Assembly: GCA_022560025.1 (NCBI GenBank)
Contig: JAFISE010000166.1
Span: 1 to 64,000, forward strand
Direction of reading: 5' to 3'
DNA: 64,000 nucleotides
Source: Stagonosporopsis chrysanthemi
Taxonomy: Eukaryota > Ascomycota > Dothideomycetes > Pleosporales > Didymellaceae
Position numbers and translations under genes: made by a program. Shown piece by piece: positions 22,623 to 32,525 of this stretch. The notes beneath the pieces were generated by a model, which was not told where the DNA came from, did not search any database, and saw nothing but the letters and a program-made list of their open reading frames with translations. The first letter of the stretch is position 1. Each line of letters opens with the position of its first letter.

Positions 22623-23841
22623 ATGCAGCTCCTCATCTCTGTCGCCGCGACTGTTGCAGTCCTCGCCAGCAGCGTCTCTGCCGCAAACTTTACTGGTGAT
22701 GTTCTCAACGGTGTTCCGGTCATTCACGACTTGAACCTTGCCGACGTGCCGGCGCAGAAGGTTTCAAGGTACTACCTGCGTGTTGGAGAGCTCAATGGCG
22801 GCCATCCAGTCCACATTCCCGTGATGGTCGCGCGTGGCACACCCGAGAGTCTTGAGACAGGCAAGAAGCTCTCGCTTTCTGCTGCAATTCACGGCGACGA
22901 GCTGAACCCTGTGCGTGTCGTCCAACGCATCTTCGAGCAGTTAGAGGACGAGGTTGCAACGCTAAACGGTACCGGTATATGATATTCACAAACCACAAAG
23001 ACTACATCGTACGAGAGTTCTGACACATGCAGTCATTGGCATCCCCACCGTCAACCCTATGGGTATCTACCTCAACCAGCGGAACTACTTCACCGCCTCC
23101 GCCTCGGGCTCTCTTACAAACGTGAACCGCGTATTCCCTGGCGTCTCCGCCGAGCTAGGCGGCAGCGGCCCCAACATCCTCGCCTACAACATCTGGAACC
23201 ACTTGTGGGGCAACACCTCCTCCGTCGACGTAGGCATCGACTTGCACACGCCCTCCTCCGGCGGCGAGACAAGCCTGTGGTGTTACTCCGACTGGCGCGC
23301 CCCGTACGTCGAGCGCCTCAGCAAGCTCCTCCAGCCCGACACGCTTAAGATCGACGTCGGCGAGCCCGGCAGCATCGAAACCACGTTCGTCGACTACGGC
23401 ATCCCCAGCTTGACGGTCGAGATGGGCCAGGCCAAAGTGTGGAACACGTCGCTCATCGACCGCACCGTCGACTTCGTCAACCGCGTGCTGGTCGATCTGC
23501 ACATCACCCCTAGCAACACCACCGTGGAGCCCGATCTCAGCAATGTGTACATCGCCAACACCTTCCACGACACGTACACGCGGTTCGGCGGGTTCGTGGA
23601 GCGCCTGGTTCAGGTCGACGAGCCGGTCTCCAAGGGCCAGCCGATCGCGCACGTGCGGAACGCGTTTGGAGATATCCTGGAGACGCTGGTTTCGCCCGCC
23701 GATGGGCGCATGTTTCAGAGCCCCAGGGACCCGTCGTGTGAGCCGGGAAGCAGCGTGGGGCAGATTGCGTACAACTCGACGGACCCGGAGTGTGCAGATG
23801 GGTGTATTCTGAGCGGGCCAGCGACGGCGCGCAGGCGATAG
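22623..23841 (+). CDS. Secreted succinylglutamate desuccinylase/aspartoacylase-family zinc hydrolase (386 aa)
   Basis: Two exons, 22623-22974 and 23033-23841. A signal peptide (MQLLISVAATVAVLASSVSAA) leads. Zinc-site marks of the M14-like AstE/AspA family follow: AAIHGDELNP (His and Glu ligands) near residue 98, PTVNPMGIYLNQRNY, NVNRVFPG and DVGIDLHTPSSGG (third ligand His). A late Glu in LTVEMGQ fits the catalytic position, and the C-terminal beta domain (GGFVERLVQVDEPVSKGQPIA) is typical. The family deacylates N-acyl amino acids or related amides. Secretion suggests an extracellular or vacuolar substrate, which cannot be named. The end lies 130 bp from the convergent MoaC gene. Confidence 0.88.
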
Positions 23842-23972
23842 ATGGTATCGGTAATATGTAGACATGATACAGTGTATAGGAGTACATCAACGTCTATGTC
23901 TATCCCATTTATCTTTCTCGAATCTTATACACGACTTACATAACTCACAAGACCTATCGTACATCCCCACCT

Positions 23973-26387
23973 CTACTGCCATGACACCCATCCTTCCTCC
24001 CTCCACACCCCGCTCTTCCCTCCTTCCTTCCGCACAACCCTTACATCCCCAATCCGCTGGAATCGATCAACCGCCTTGCACATATCCACCACACTCAGCG
24101 CCGTCCCCATCACAGCCGTCAGGGCCTCCATCTCGACGCCCGTGGACCCCGCGCACGCAACCGTGCATTCGATCTGCACGCCGCCGTGCGCCATATCGTC
24201 GGGCCCAGGCGCAGACACGCGTCCCGGCGCGTCTGCGCTTTCTGCGCCAAACGTCCTCAGTTCGACCCCGACGTGCGTCAGCGCGATCGGATGGCACAGC
24301 GGCACGATGTCCGGGCACTTCTTCGCGGCCATGATGCCCGCGATGCGGCTCACGCCCAGGACGTCGCCCTTCTTCAGCGCGTTGGCGGTGATGAGCGTGA
24401 GGGGCGTGGGATTGGAGAAGTAGACGGTTCCGACAGCGGTGGCGACGCGCGGGGTGCTGGGTTTGGTGGAGATGCTGACCATGTGTGCGGAGCCGGAGGG
24501 GGTGAGGTGGGGAAGGGAGGGCTGGGGCGAGGCTGGCGGGGGTGGGTTGGAGGGTAGAGGGTCCTGCTCTTGTTCTTCTTTGGTGCGGAGAGCGGTGTTC
24601 AGATCTCGAGCGCTTGTTGAGTAGAACATTTTCTCGGTTCGTGCGGCAAGCGGATCGCTGCGCACCCATCTCGTACTCTTAGGTGGCAGTCCCAACTCAT
24701 GCGTTTCTTCCGCTCTTCGCGGTTCGTTCATCCTCGCAGGCTTCCATCGCGTGTTCTCGCTTGTAGGCGTTGACTTGAGGGACGATGTGAAGTATTCACC
24801 GGAGCCGCGCTCGGTAGAGGCGTGATCCAGGCTCGCCTCGCTAGGGACCTCTTCGAGAGACATCTCTTCCGTTGATGCATGCTCGTCATTCAGGAATCCA
24901 AATTCGTTATAGTCGTCGTTCTGCTCGTCCAGACGATCGGCCTGTCTTGGTTCCTCTTTCTCCATTACATCGCTGCGCTCTGTCTCCAAGCCAAACCCAT
25001 GCTCAGGCACAGTCAGCCCCTTCTTCACACCAAACATTTCGTTCCACCTCCTCGCCATACGTGCCTTCGCCTCAGGACTCAACTCGCCCGCCCATCCTTT
25101 CTTGTCCACCTTCTTAACATCCACGACTGGCTGCCCTGAAACACCCGTTTTGGCCTGGTACCGGCTGACCAGAATCTTCAACCATGTCCTGAGCATGTAG
25201 ACTTTCTCCCTATTGATATCTTTGCCATGCGGGGCGATGCTGTGTGGCAGCTCGTCCAGCGGGGGGTGGAAGGTGCGCAGCCGCGCTTGCATGGCGACGA
25301 GTTGCTTGCGGAGCTGTTTCGTATTAACATGTGGGCGGACATCGATGGTAAGGGAGTTATCGATCCTTAGTTGGTCGTTGGGCATGTTGAGACGTAATGA
25401 GCGAACGTCGAACTCGGAGGGCGCCTGAGCGCTGGGAAGGGTTGGCGTGTCGTCTTTGTGTGGAGGAGATGCTGTGCTGGATGCTGCAGTCTGTAGATCT
25501 TGTGGCAAGGTGCTGCCCAGAGATGTCGCTTCCAGAGATGCTCGCACTGTTTTGGTATGCGGTGTTGCGTCTGTCTTGGGTCGCTTTCCACCTTTCAGCT
25601 GCGCCAGCTTGACGGCGAGCTCGTCTTTCTTCTTCAGCAACTCCTGCTTCTGCCTCCTGAGGTCTTCAAGTGCTTGCGTGGACTGACTGCTCGTATCTTC
25701 GTGGAACAAAGCATTGGCAGCTTCGCTCTGCGACCCTTGTTGCGTGATAAGGCTTCTGAACGCGGTCACACTCTCACGTAGTTTCTTTATCAACGCATTA
25801 TGTTCTCTCCTCTCTTTCTTGATTTCCTCAATCCTAGCAGTGTACTGCTCTTGATGATCTCTTTCCAGTTGCTTTCTTTTGTTGCGGTTCAGATTGCTGT
25901 AGTTTGGCAAATTTGTGAGAGCCCGATTTTCGCTAGCAGCTTCATACAACGACGCCCAGTCCAATGCTTCAGCTGCCGCAAGCTGTGCCACTAGATCGGC
26001 GAGTCGTGAGCGGAGTACTTCTGGCGTCACATCTTCAGGCGAAATGAATGTAGTCTGTTGCTCTGCGTTATCTGCACCGGTTGCAGGTGTGGGGTGCAAG
26101 TCGCGAAGCAAATGAGCCTTCTCCACGGCTTGGTTTTCCGCGGGTGATGTTACGGGTCTTGCAGTCTTTGCGGCGTGATGCTTCAAGTCTCTTGCTGCAA
26201 AGGGATCTGACCAAGTGTCAGATTTCTTAGATGCTTTTGCTTCAGCATAGCATAGAGCGCTCGTCGAGAGAGCTCTGACAGAGCCAAGAGCTGATCCCAA
26301 AAGAGGATTCAAGAACGCATTAGCTGCCAGCACACTTCCGGCCGATGGCGCAGGACGCAAGGGTGAGGACGTTCTCTTGCCCGGCAT
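23973..26387 (-). CDS. MoaC-domain cyclic pyranopterin monophosphate synthase with ~600-aa N-terminal extension (804 aa)
   Basis: One uninterrupted exon from ATG 26387. The last 190 residues are MoaC: STKPSTPRVATAVGTVYF, KKGDVLGVSRIAGIMAAKKCPDIVPLCHPI, STGVEMEALTAVMGTALSVVDMCKAVD and KEGGKSG. MoaC turns the MoaA product into cPMP, the first stable molybdenum-cofactor intermediate. The N-terminus (SVRALSTSALCYAEAKASK) resembles a mitochondrial leader. A Lys/Glu/Gln-rich coiled coil lies about residues 160-265. A basic, ordered-looking segment (KQLRKQLVAMQARLRTF to ARMARRWNEMFGVKKG) lies about 355-455. A disordered linker precedes MoaC. MoaA is just upstream on the same strand. In Aspergillus the two activities are one fused protein (cnxABC); here they are separate frames. 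The extension may be a second protein fused or mis-joined to MoaC. Confidence 0.85.
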   Translation of the reverse strand: MPGKRTSSPLRPAPSAGSVLAANAFLNPLLGSALGSVRALSTSALCYAEAKASKKSDTWSDPFAARDLKHHAAKTARPVTSPAENQAVEKAHLLRDLHPTPATGADNAEQQTTFISPEDVTPEVLRSRLADLVAQLAAAEALDWASLYEAASENRALTNLPNYSNLNRNKRKQLERDHQEQYTARIEEIKKERREHNALIKKLRESVTAFRSLITQQGSQSEAANALFHEDTSSQSTQALEDLRRQKQELLKKKDELAVKLAQLKGGKRPKTDATPHTKTVRASLEATSLGSTLPQDLQTAASSTASPPHKDDTPTLPSAQAPSEFDVRSLRLNMPNDQLRIDNSLTIDVRPHVNTKQLRKQLVAMQARLRTFHPPLDELPHSIAPHGKDINREKVYMLRTWLKILVSRYQAKTGVSGQPVVDVKKVDKKGWAGELSPEAKARMARRWNEMFGVKKGLTVPEHGFGLETERSDVMEKEEPRQADRLDEQNDDYNEFGFLNDEHASTEEMSLEEVPSEASLDHASTERGSGEYFTSSLKSTPTSENTRWKPARMNEPRRAEETHELGLPPKSTRWVRSDPLAARTEKMFYSTSARDLNTALRTKEEQEQDPLPSNPPPPASPQPSLPHLTPSGSAHMVSISTKPSTPRVATAVGTVYFSNPTPLTLITANALKKGDVLGVSRIAGIMAAKKCPDIVPLCHPIALTHVGVELRTFGAESADAPGRVSAPGPDDMAHGGVQIECTVACAGSTGVEMEALTAVMGTALSVVDMCKAVDRFQRIGDVRVVRKEGGKSGVWREEGWVSWQ

Positions 26388-26656
26388 ATGCAGTCGCTGG
26401 CGTCGTTGCCCATCTACACACAGTCAGCACTGGACATCACCACACACGGGATACGACGGAACGAGCAGGGAAATAACGGGGTATATGATTTCGTATATAG
26501 TCGAAGACTTCTATGTCGCCAGCACAGCGAATGTGGAAATGACGTGACGAGCTGCCAAACGCCGATTATGCAAAGTCGCAGTCTGGCAACGACATCATAC
26601 CGCCGTGGTATCATGAACTTATCCAAGCCGTCACCAGAACAATAGGAAAAGATGTT

Positions 26657-28049
26657 TCACCCACCAATCAATATCATCGGTCTGTTTTGCATGGTCGCAA
26701 GGTCGCCCATATCAGCGTGCTTCTCCGCTTTGCGCTTCACGGCTTGTCCGATGACCCCGAGCAGTTCGCGCTCGCGCTCGCCCCATCCGAGAACTGTCGA
26801 GTCGCTGAGGCGCCCTGAGGCGCGGTCCATCTCGAGCTGCTTGATGCGGGCGAATGCCGCTTCGTCGATGGGCTCGTTGTTGTTGTCCTTGCGCAGGAGG
26901 TCGCGGAGAGAAACCTCGTCGTTGCCGTGGAGGCAAACTTTCAGGTTGCCGTCGCTTGTGATGCGCAGGCGGTTGCAGGTGTTGCAGAAGTCGTTCGTCA
27001 TGCTCGTGATGAAGCCGACTTTGCCAACAAAACCAGGGACCTGGAATGTCTTACTCGTGTCGTTCTTGTGTCCTGGTATCCGCGCCAACCCAGGGTATTT
27101 TGTGCGGATCATGTCGACCATTTCCTGGAAACCGATCATCTTGTTCTCGCTCCACTTGTTTCCGCCAAACGGCATGTACTCAATGAAGCGCACTTCGATG
27201 TTCTTTTCGCGACCCATCTCGACGAAAGGCAGGATCTCACGCTCGTTCAGCCCGCGCATGACAACGCAGTTGACCTTGAGCTTGATGTTTGCGCCCAGTT
27301 TGTTCATCTCGAGGATGCGGTCTATTGATTTCATGACCGCGTCGAAGCCCTTCCGTCTCGTCATGATCTGAAATTGGAATGGGTCCAATGTGTCCAGGCT
27401 GAGGTTGACACCGGTCAGCCCAGCCTCAACCATAGCGTCGAGTTTGCGATGTAACGATATGCCATTGGTGGTGAGGGCGAGTTCGCGCAGTCCTTTCGGT
27501 CGGAGACTGCCGATCTGTTGCATCAAGGGGACAATATCGCGGCGTACGGTGGGCTCGCCGCCCGTCAGTCGAATTTTGGTGACGCCTTGTGATACGAAGA
27601 GTGACGACAGATAGAAGATCTCGGGCGTGGTGAGCATAGTTGCCGGCGGCGATAGCGGGATGCCCTCTGTATGACATTAGCTACTTCCTCTACACCTCGT
27701 CCAGGGGTCGCGCACCTTCAGGCATGCAATACAGACACCGCAGGTTGCACCTCTCTGTGATGCTGATCCTGAGATAATCATGCTGGCGCTGGAAATTGTC
27801 CGTCAAGAACTCCGAGAACGGCTTCACCTCCTCAATAGCCCGTATGCGCTCTCTCGCAGCCTGCCTCGATGGCGTCTGCACAGGCGGCACGCCTCCCGGT
27901 ACACTTGCAGGGAACTCAACGCCACGGTCCCTCAGCGCAGCATTCGTCGCTACAGCTCGCGCCCGCAGCGCCCACCTCTTGCAGTCGCCACTCAGCACGG
28001 CCGGGCGCGGCCGCACGGAAGTCGTCCCTAGTCTAACCATGGGCGCCAT
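26657..28049 (-). CDS. MoaA-type radical SAM GTP 3',8-cyclase (447 aa)
   Basis: Two exons, 28049-27716 and 27666-26657. The splice gives [17 protein letters not shown]. The SAM-cluster cysteines are in [10 protein letters not shown] (about residues 96-105). [13 protein letters not shown] follows. The C-terminal second 4Fe-4S site is [24 protein letters not shown]. The protein ends in NRPMILIGG with a stop directly after the two glycines; a free C-terminal Gly-Gly is known to be needed in human MOCS1A. The N-terminal 45 residues are Arg/Ala-rich, fitting mitochondrial import. The enzyme starts molybdenum-cofactor synthesis from GTP. The MoaC frame begins 269 bp downstream on the same strand, so a joint or alternatively spliced transcript is possible. 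ATG 28049 is the first true Met. Confidence 0.93.
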
Positions 28050-28969
28050 CAACAAGTCGAATCGGTCGTCGTTGGTCGTCGGCCGACATTTGGAGGGGCG
28101 AGGAGGGCGTTGCTATATAATCGGTTAACGTTCGGTTGATGCATGACTGCGAGGTGACAGGCTCCCGCGCTAGCGACAAGACCGAGATGCACGCACGAGC
28201 ACCAATGCGGAAAGCGAACAGGCCGGCCTGGATATTAGAAAGAGTTTGTAAGTGGGGGGTCGCCGCTGTTTGCCAGCAACTCCGCGCGAATGGCAGCGCG
28301 CTCGGCTTCGGGGGCCTTGGGTAAACTGCTGCTCTTGCGGAATTGGGTGTGAGATTGTAAATGCGACGTCATCCGAGTGGCCGATTAGTCCTTTCGAGGA
28401 GGTATGACAGCCCACTTAGTCACAAGAGCTTGTTATGGTTGGAGAGCTTGCCCACAATTTGCGCGCATTGCAAAGCATTGGAACCTCTCGATCATGCAAA
28501 CCGTACCCGCGATTGACTCCTCGATATAGATTGCACAGCATGTGTTTGATGAGGTAAGTAGATCCATCTCATGTTCCCCTCACATGAGTATATTTGGTCG
28601 CGGCCTTGTTTCAACCTTCCCAATCGGGAAACTTTTGATCTCAAGCGTCGAAAGCTGCTGACTTCCGGGCGGCCTCCGCTACGCAACGGCGGGCGCCGGA
28701 ACTGCGTCCGAGAACGGCGCGGAGTGCTTCGATGCACAATCGTCCTCAACATGAAGTTTCATATGTTTGGAAAATGAAGGGCTTCAATGCGTAAGTCAAA
28801 TTTCTTCATGATCAATTTGATATTGTGGATAGATGGAATGGAAGATATCTGGCGTGTCATGTGCGATCCTCAGCATTTGGACTGTGTATGTGGTATCTGA
28901 TAGGCTTCCTTCTGGTTCTTGACGTGTAGAAGGAGTTGGAGGATCAAAGACATCTCCACGGCTTGTTGT
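28050..28969. other. Intergenic region, no supported gene
   Basis: About 0.9 kb between MoaA (diverging leftward) and the 3' end of the next minus-strand gene. Short frames on both strands at 28492-28777 overlap and carry no motif. No repeats or RNA gene seen. Confidence 0.4.
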
Positions 28970-29803
28970 CTACCGGAGATGCCGTGCTACATATAGCTTG
29001 TAGTTTTCCTTTCCCTTTTTAGTTCTAAACGACATCTTGACCCTGTACCTCCTCCTTGGCTTCCATTCATCTGCATCAATTCCACTACTATCATCTCGCG
29101 CCACCACCTGCGACGTCGGTGGGCCCTTCTGGAGTGAGAGCAACCCAGCAGCCGCATTGAAACGACGTTGCGCCGCGAATATTTCCCGGCCTGCATCTCC
29201 TCTCGTGAAGTCCTGGCTAGATGCTAAGGCCACGAAGAAGGCAGGAGCGTTCGCGGGGTCAAGATGACTCTGCCACTTCCCTTCATCTTCTCCAGAGACA
29301 TTCAAACCTGCTGCTGGTGGGTTGCCCTCGGAATGTATAACAGCTTTCTCATCCTGCATGTTCTCAGCAGCAAGCGGTCCACGCATCAGATGTAGATGCC
29401 ACCGATGGCAACTTGCGCACGTATCTCGCAGGCATGGCACCTCAAGGGTAATTATGTTTTCAAATTTACCACCTACGCGCGCTTCCGGGCCGCCGTACTG
29501 GAAGCGCCAGGTCTTGACTTTGCATTGTCGTTGGACAGGAGACGATCGCTTAGGCACCTTGGATGCAGGCTCGTGTTCATGCTTGGGGGCTGTGGATGGG
29601 CTCTTCCGTTTTCGCACTGCTGGTAGGTTTAAAGGTAGGTTTGCGTTATTCGAGAGCTCTGGGCTGTGGGAGTTCCAGACGACTCGGGGGAACTTGATTG
29701 TCAATCGTTCTTCCTCTCCGGCTTCAGGGGAATGTTCGACCAAGTCGGCCATCTTCACCATAGCTTGTGTCTTGCTAGCACGTTCTGGACGTGGACGCGA
29801 CAT
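28970..29803 (-). CDS. Hypothetical protein, 277 aa, basic, single exon
   Basis: Open from ATG 29803 to a stop at 28970. The first 90 residues are disordered and contain KRKSPSTAP and KVPKRSSPVQ, which look like nuclear localisation signals. The middle is ordered: KVKTWRFQYGGPEARVGGKFENIITLEVPCLRDTCASCHRWHLHL. It includes a C-x4-C-x2-C-H cluster that could hold a metal. The C-terminal third ends in RRRYRVKMSFRTKKGKENYKLYVARHLR, a very basic, possibly nucleic-acid-binding tail. I do not recognise the family. Length, amino-acid use and absence of a better frame opposite support a real gene. A nuclear role is an inference. Confidence 0.65.
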   Translation of the reverse strand: MSRPRPERASKTQAMVKMADLVEHSPEAGEEERLTIKFPRVVWNSHSPELSNNANLPLNLPAVRKRKSPSTAPKHEHEPASKVPKRSSPVQRQCKVKTWRFQYGGPEARVGGKFENIITLEVPCLRDTCASCHRWHLHLMRGPLAAENMQDEKAVIHSEGNPPAAGLNVSGEDEGKWQSHLDPANAPAFFVALASSQDFTRGDAGREIFAAQRRFNAAAGLLSLQKGPPTSQVVARDDSSGIDADEWKPRRRYRVKMSFRTKKGKENYKLYVARHLR

Positions 29804-30172
29804 GTTAATACTTTCTATAGGCTTTGTGACTTGTTCAGCTTGCGTTTGCTGCTTATTTGCTGGCTGTAGGCCGGCTTGTATACGAGCATGTGCTCATATT
29901 CGTGACGCAGCAGACACTTGTCTGTGCGTGTTTGCTTAGCTGATGTGGAAGGCTTTGTTGCAAACTATTCAACATTGTGAGTTGCCTTGTCTCTCCTTTG
30001 TCTGACTGAATGTGATCCATACGACCCCAGGAGCAGGCCTTTGTTAGTACAACTGAATGACACAATTTCTTTTGTGGAAAAGATCGTCCATTGAAGTCCA
30101 AGTAGGATGCGCGTGGTAGATGCAGACATCCGATCTAATAACGCCGTGAATGCAACATGCTGAATCGTGCTC

Positions 30173-31716
30173 CTACTCATAGCACTTGTCCCACAGACCA
30201 CCGCTTCTCGCAAAGTTCTGGCTCTCTACAAATTTACTTAGTGTGCACCTGCCATGTTTGTCTGCGTCACAGAACTCGAGAGGCTGGACGCGGTCGTTGA
30301 CAATGATGCGTACGAACTCTTCTTTCGCGCCTTTGCATTGCAGCTTCTCGACATACATGCGTGAAGCAAAAGGCACGGTCCAAGCCGCTGAGTAGCCATG
30401 AGTTTCCTCGGTACCCTGCACGGTTGTGTTTGAGAGTGGCTTTGTCTGGTTATAGAGACCAAGTGCAGAGAGCACACCGCTGATATCGTTATCGTGGCTG
30501 AAGTCGGCGTACACCTCGCGGTCTAGCGGGAAGGTAGCTGGATCAGAGTCCAGCGTGCGGTTCGTATTTGTACTGTCTTCAACGGGCTTCTTCTGAAGCC
30601 TAGCCAGGAGCTCGTTGACGTAGCCGACGCCCTGCGTAGCACCGAGAGGGTTGCCTGCACCATAACCGTAGTATTTGCCGAGAGTCTGAAAGTAATCATA
30701 CTCATGCCACTCCTTCTCTGTAAACAGGTGGCAAAATGGGGACACCTTTGCAGACGGGTGCGCGAGTGTATCGAACGGGCACATGTCCATCAGGTATATG
30801 ATGAAGGTTGTGCTCAAGTCAGTGCCCAGCTTAGAATTCACTCGCTCCTGGATGGGAGGAACAAACTTGGATGCCCATAAGCGTTGCGCTCTCTCGCCAA
30901 GGCCGTGACTGGGGCCACCTTCAAAGGCAGGACAGACGTCGTGAGACAGCGTGTTGTTCCATTGAGTGCCCTCTGGGATGATGACATCGACCTTCTTGGG
31001 GTTTGTGTCTAGCGACTGTGCAACGCCAGCGAGCCACTCCTCAGCCGACTCGACCACGCGGTGCTGGCCTCCAGCGCGCACAAATGGTGTGTGATCCTTC
31101 ATAAGCTTATGGTAGCGACGGAAAAAGTGAGTGCCCGAGTTGACCATCTCCTGGCGACCAGCTTCCGTCAACTCATCTGCACCAAGGCTGTATTCATAGT
31201 GTTTCAAGAAGGCGAATTCGTCGGGGAAGGCGGTACTCGTGTTCTGGATCTCAGCGACCAACAGCGCGTAAGCAAGAGACTTGCCCGCTGTAGGGTCACG
31301 GCCGCCGTGGCGGGAGAGGACGTTCGCGAAGGTGACTTCGCAGCCTTTGGGGGGTTCGACCTTGATGACAGACGGCACCGCGTACCACAAGGAGTACTGA
31401 CCCCAGAAGTGGGTCGTCTTGGGGCTGCAGCGGTAGCCTTCATTGACCGTGTCGCAGGACCTGTTCGTAGGCGCAACGAGCGACCTGGGCGGATTAGCGA
31501 AATAAAAGTAAATGGAATATAAGCAGTCTACGTGAACAGGCCGTACAGAGCGAAAAGGCAGCCGGCGATGCACAGGACCAGCCCAAGAATCGTGAAGCGT
31601 GAACGCTCCTGATAGCGCTGCTTGAACTCTGGGTACGGCTCCTTCTCGCTCAGGGGCAGTGGCGAGTACTCGTGCGAGCGGTTGCCGCGTATTCTGTTCC
31701 ATGCTTGCGCCATCAT
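30173..31716 (-). CDS. Histidine acid phosphatase (phytase-like) with N-terminal membrane anchor (498 aa)
   Basis: Two exons, 31716-31532 and 31484-30173. Exon 1 encodes a 40-residue cytoplasmic N-terminus and one helix, FTILGLVLCIAGCLFALYGLF; the splice GLFT-SLVAPTNRSCDTVNEGYRC places the enzyme outside. So it is a type II membrane protein rather than a simple secreted phytase. The active site is LSRHGGRDPT (the RHGxRxP nucleophile motif) and the proton donor is SHDNDI. Cysteines and five or more N-x-S/T sites fit an extracellular glycoprotein. The family removes phosphate from phytate or other monoesters. Two adjacent Met codons (31716, 31713) could both serve as start. If released by proteolysis it could be soluble. 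Confidence 0.92.
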
Positions 31717-32525
31717 GCCGGTGATGGTGGGCAGAGTGAAGCTGCACAGGCTTGAATGCGACGAGCTCCCACCGGTGACGTAAGCTCTGGCGTGGAGCTT
31801 TGGGATAGGAGGCGTGGAGCGGCGGTGCGCCTCAGATTCGAGATCTCAGCCTGGATGAGTGATTGAGTCGAAATGATACCCTTCCCAATAGTTGCTCGGT
31901 GGTATCTCGACGTCGGCTTCGTTGGCCATCATGGTGTCCTCCGGTTGATTTCGAGCTGTTCAGGAGGGTCCGCTTTTACGGGCTTAGCGGGTCGCATCAG
32001 AAAGCTTGACTTTCCGAGATTGTGGGGTTGTCATTTCATCAGTCATGTATCGACAAGATACGCGCTTGACGCCCGGGTAGGGGTGGAGATAGCTTTCGTA
32101 GTCGTCCACGCGCCTTGTGTGTTGTGCTCCGGCCTGACGAGCTCCATGGCGGCTGTGTCGTCAGCTTCCAGATCGCCAACCACTGTTCGTAGTCCATTCC
32201 GGCAAACCGTCATGCTGCTTTCCTGTTGGCTGTTTCCCCATGTTTTGAATGCAGTGGCGCCGCTTATCGCCCACCCATATCCGACGACGACATAAGCATT
32301 GACAAGCCTTTATCGCCTTCGTTTCCTGTTGGACATGCCCTATCTGGATAGCGACGTCAGCTGCTGGCCTATGGGCCGAATCGGACGTAATCCGGGCTCC
32401 TACTATTAATGCCTCGAAGGTCCTGAGATCGGGTGTGATTGTGTTGCTCCTGACTCTGCCCTGCGTGCACATAAGGCAGCTGCATCTCGCCACATCCAGG
32501 ACGCACCATCAGCACCGTGCTCACA

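Noticed and set aside
23155..23865. 236-codon minus frame opposite the aspartoacylase-like gene
   Set aside because: A GC-driven shadow frame rich in Val, Arg and Asp, opposite a clearly conserved exon.
29322..29939. 205-codon plus frame
   Set aside because: It is antisense to the more convincing 277-aa minus gene and reads like its complement.
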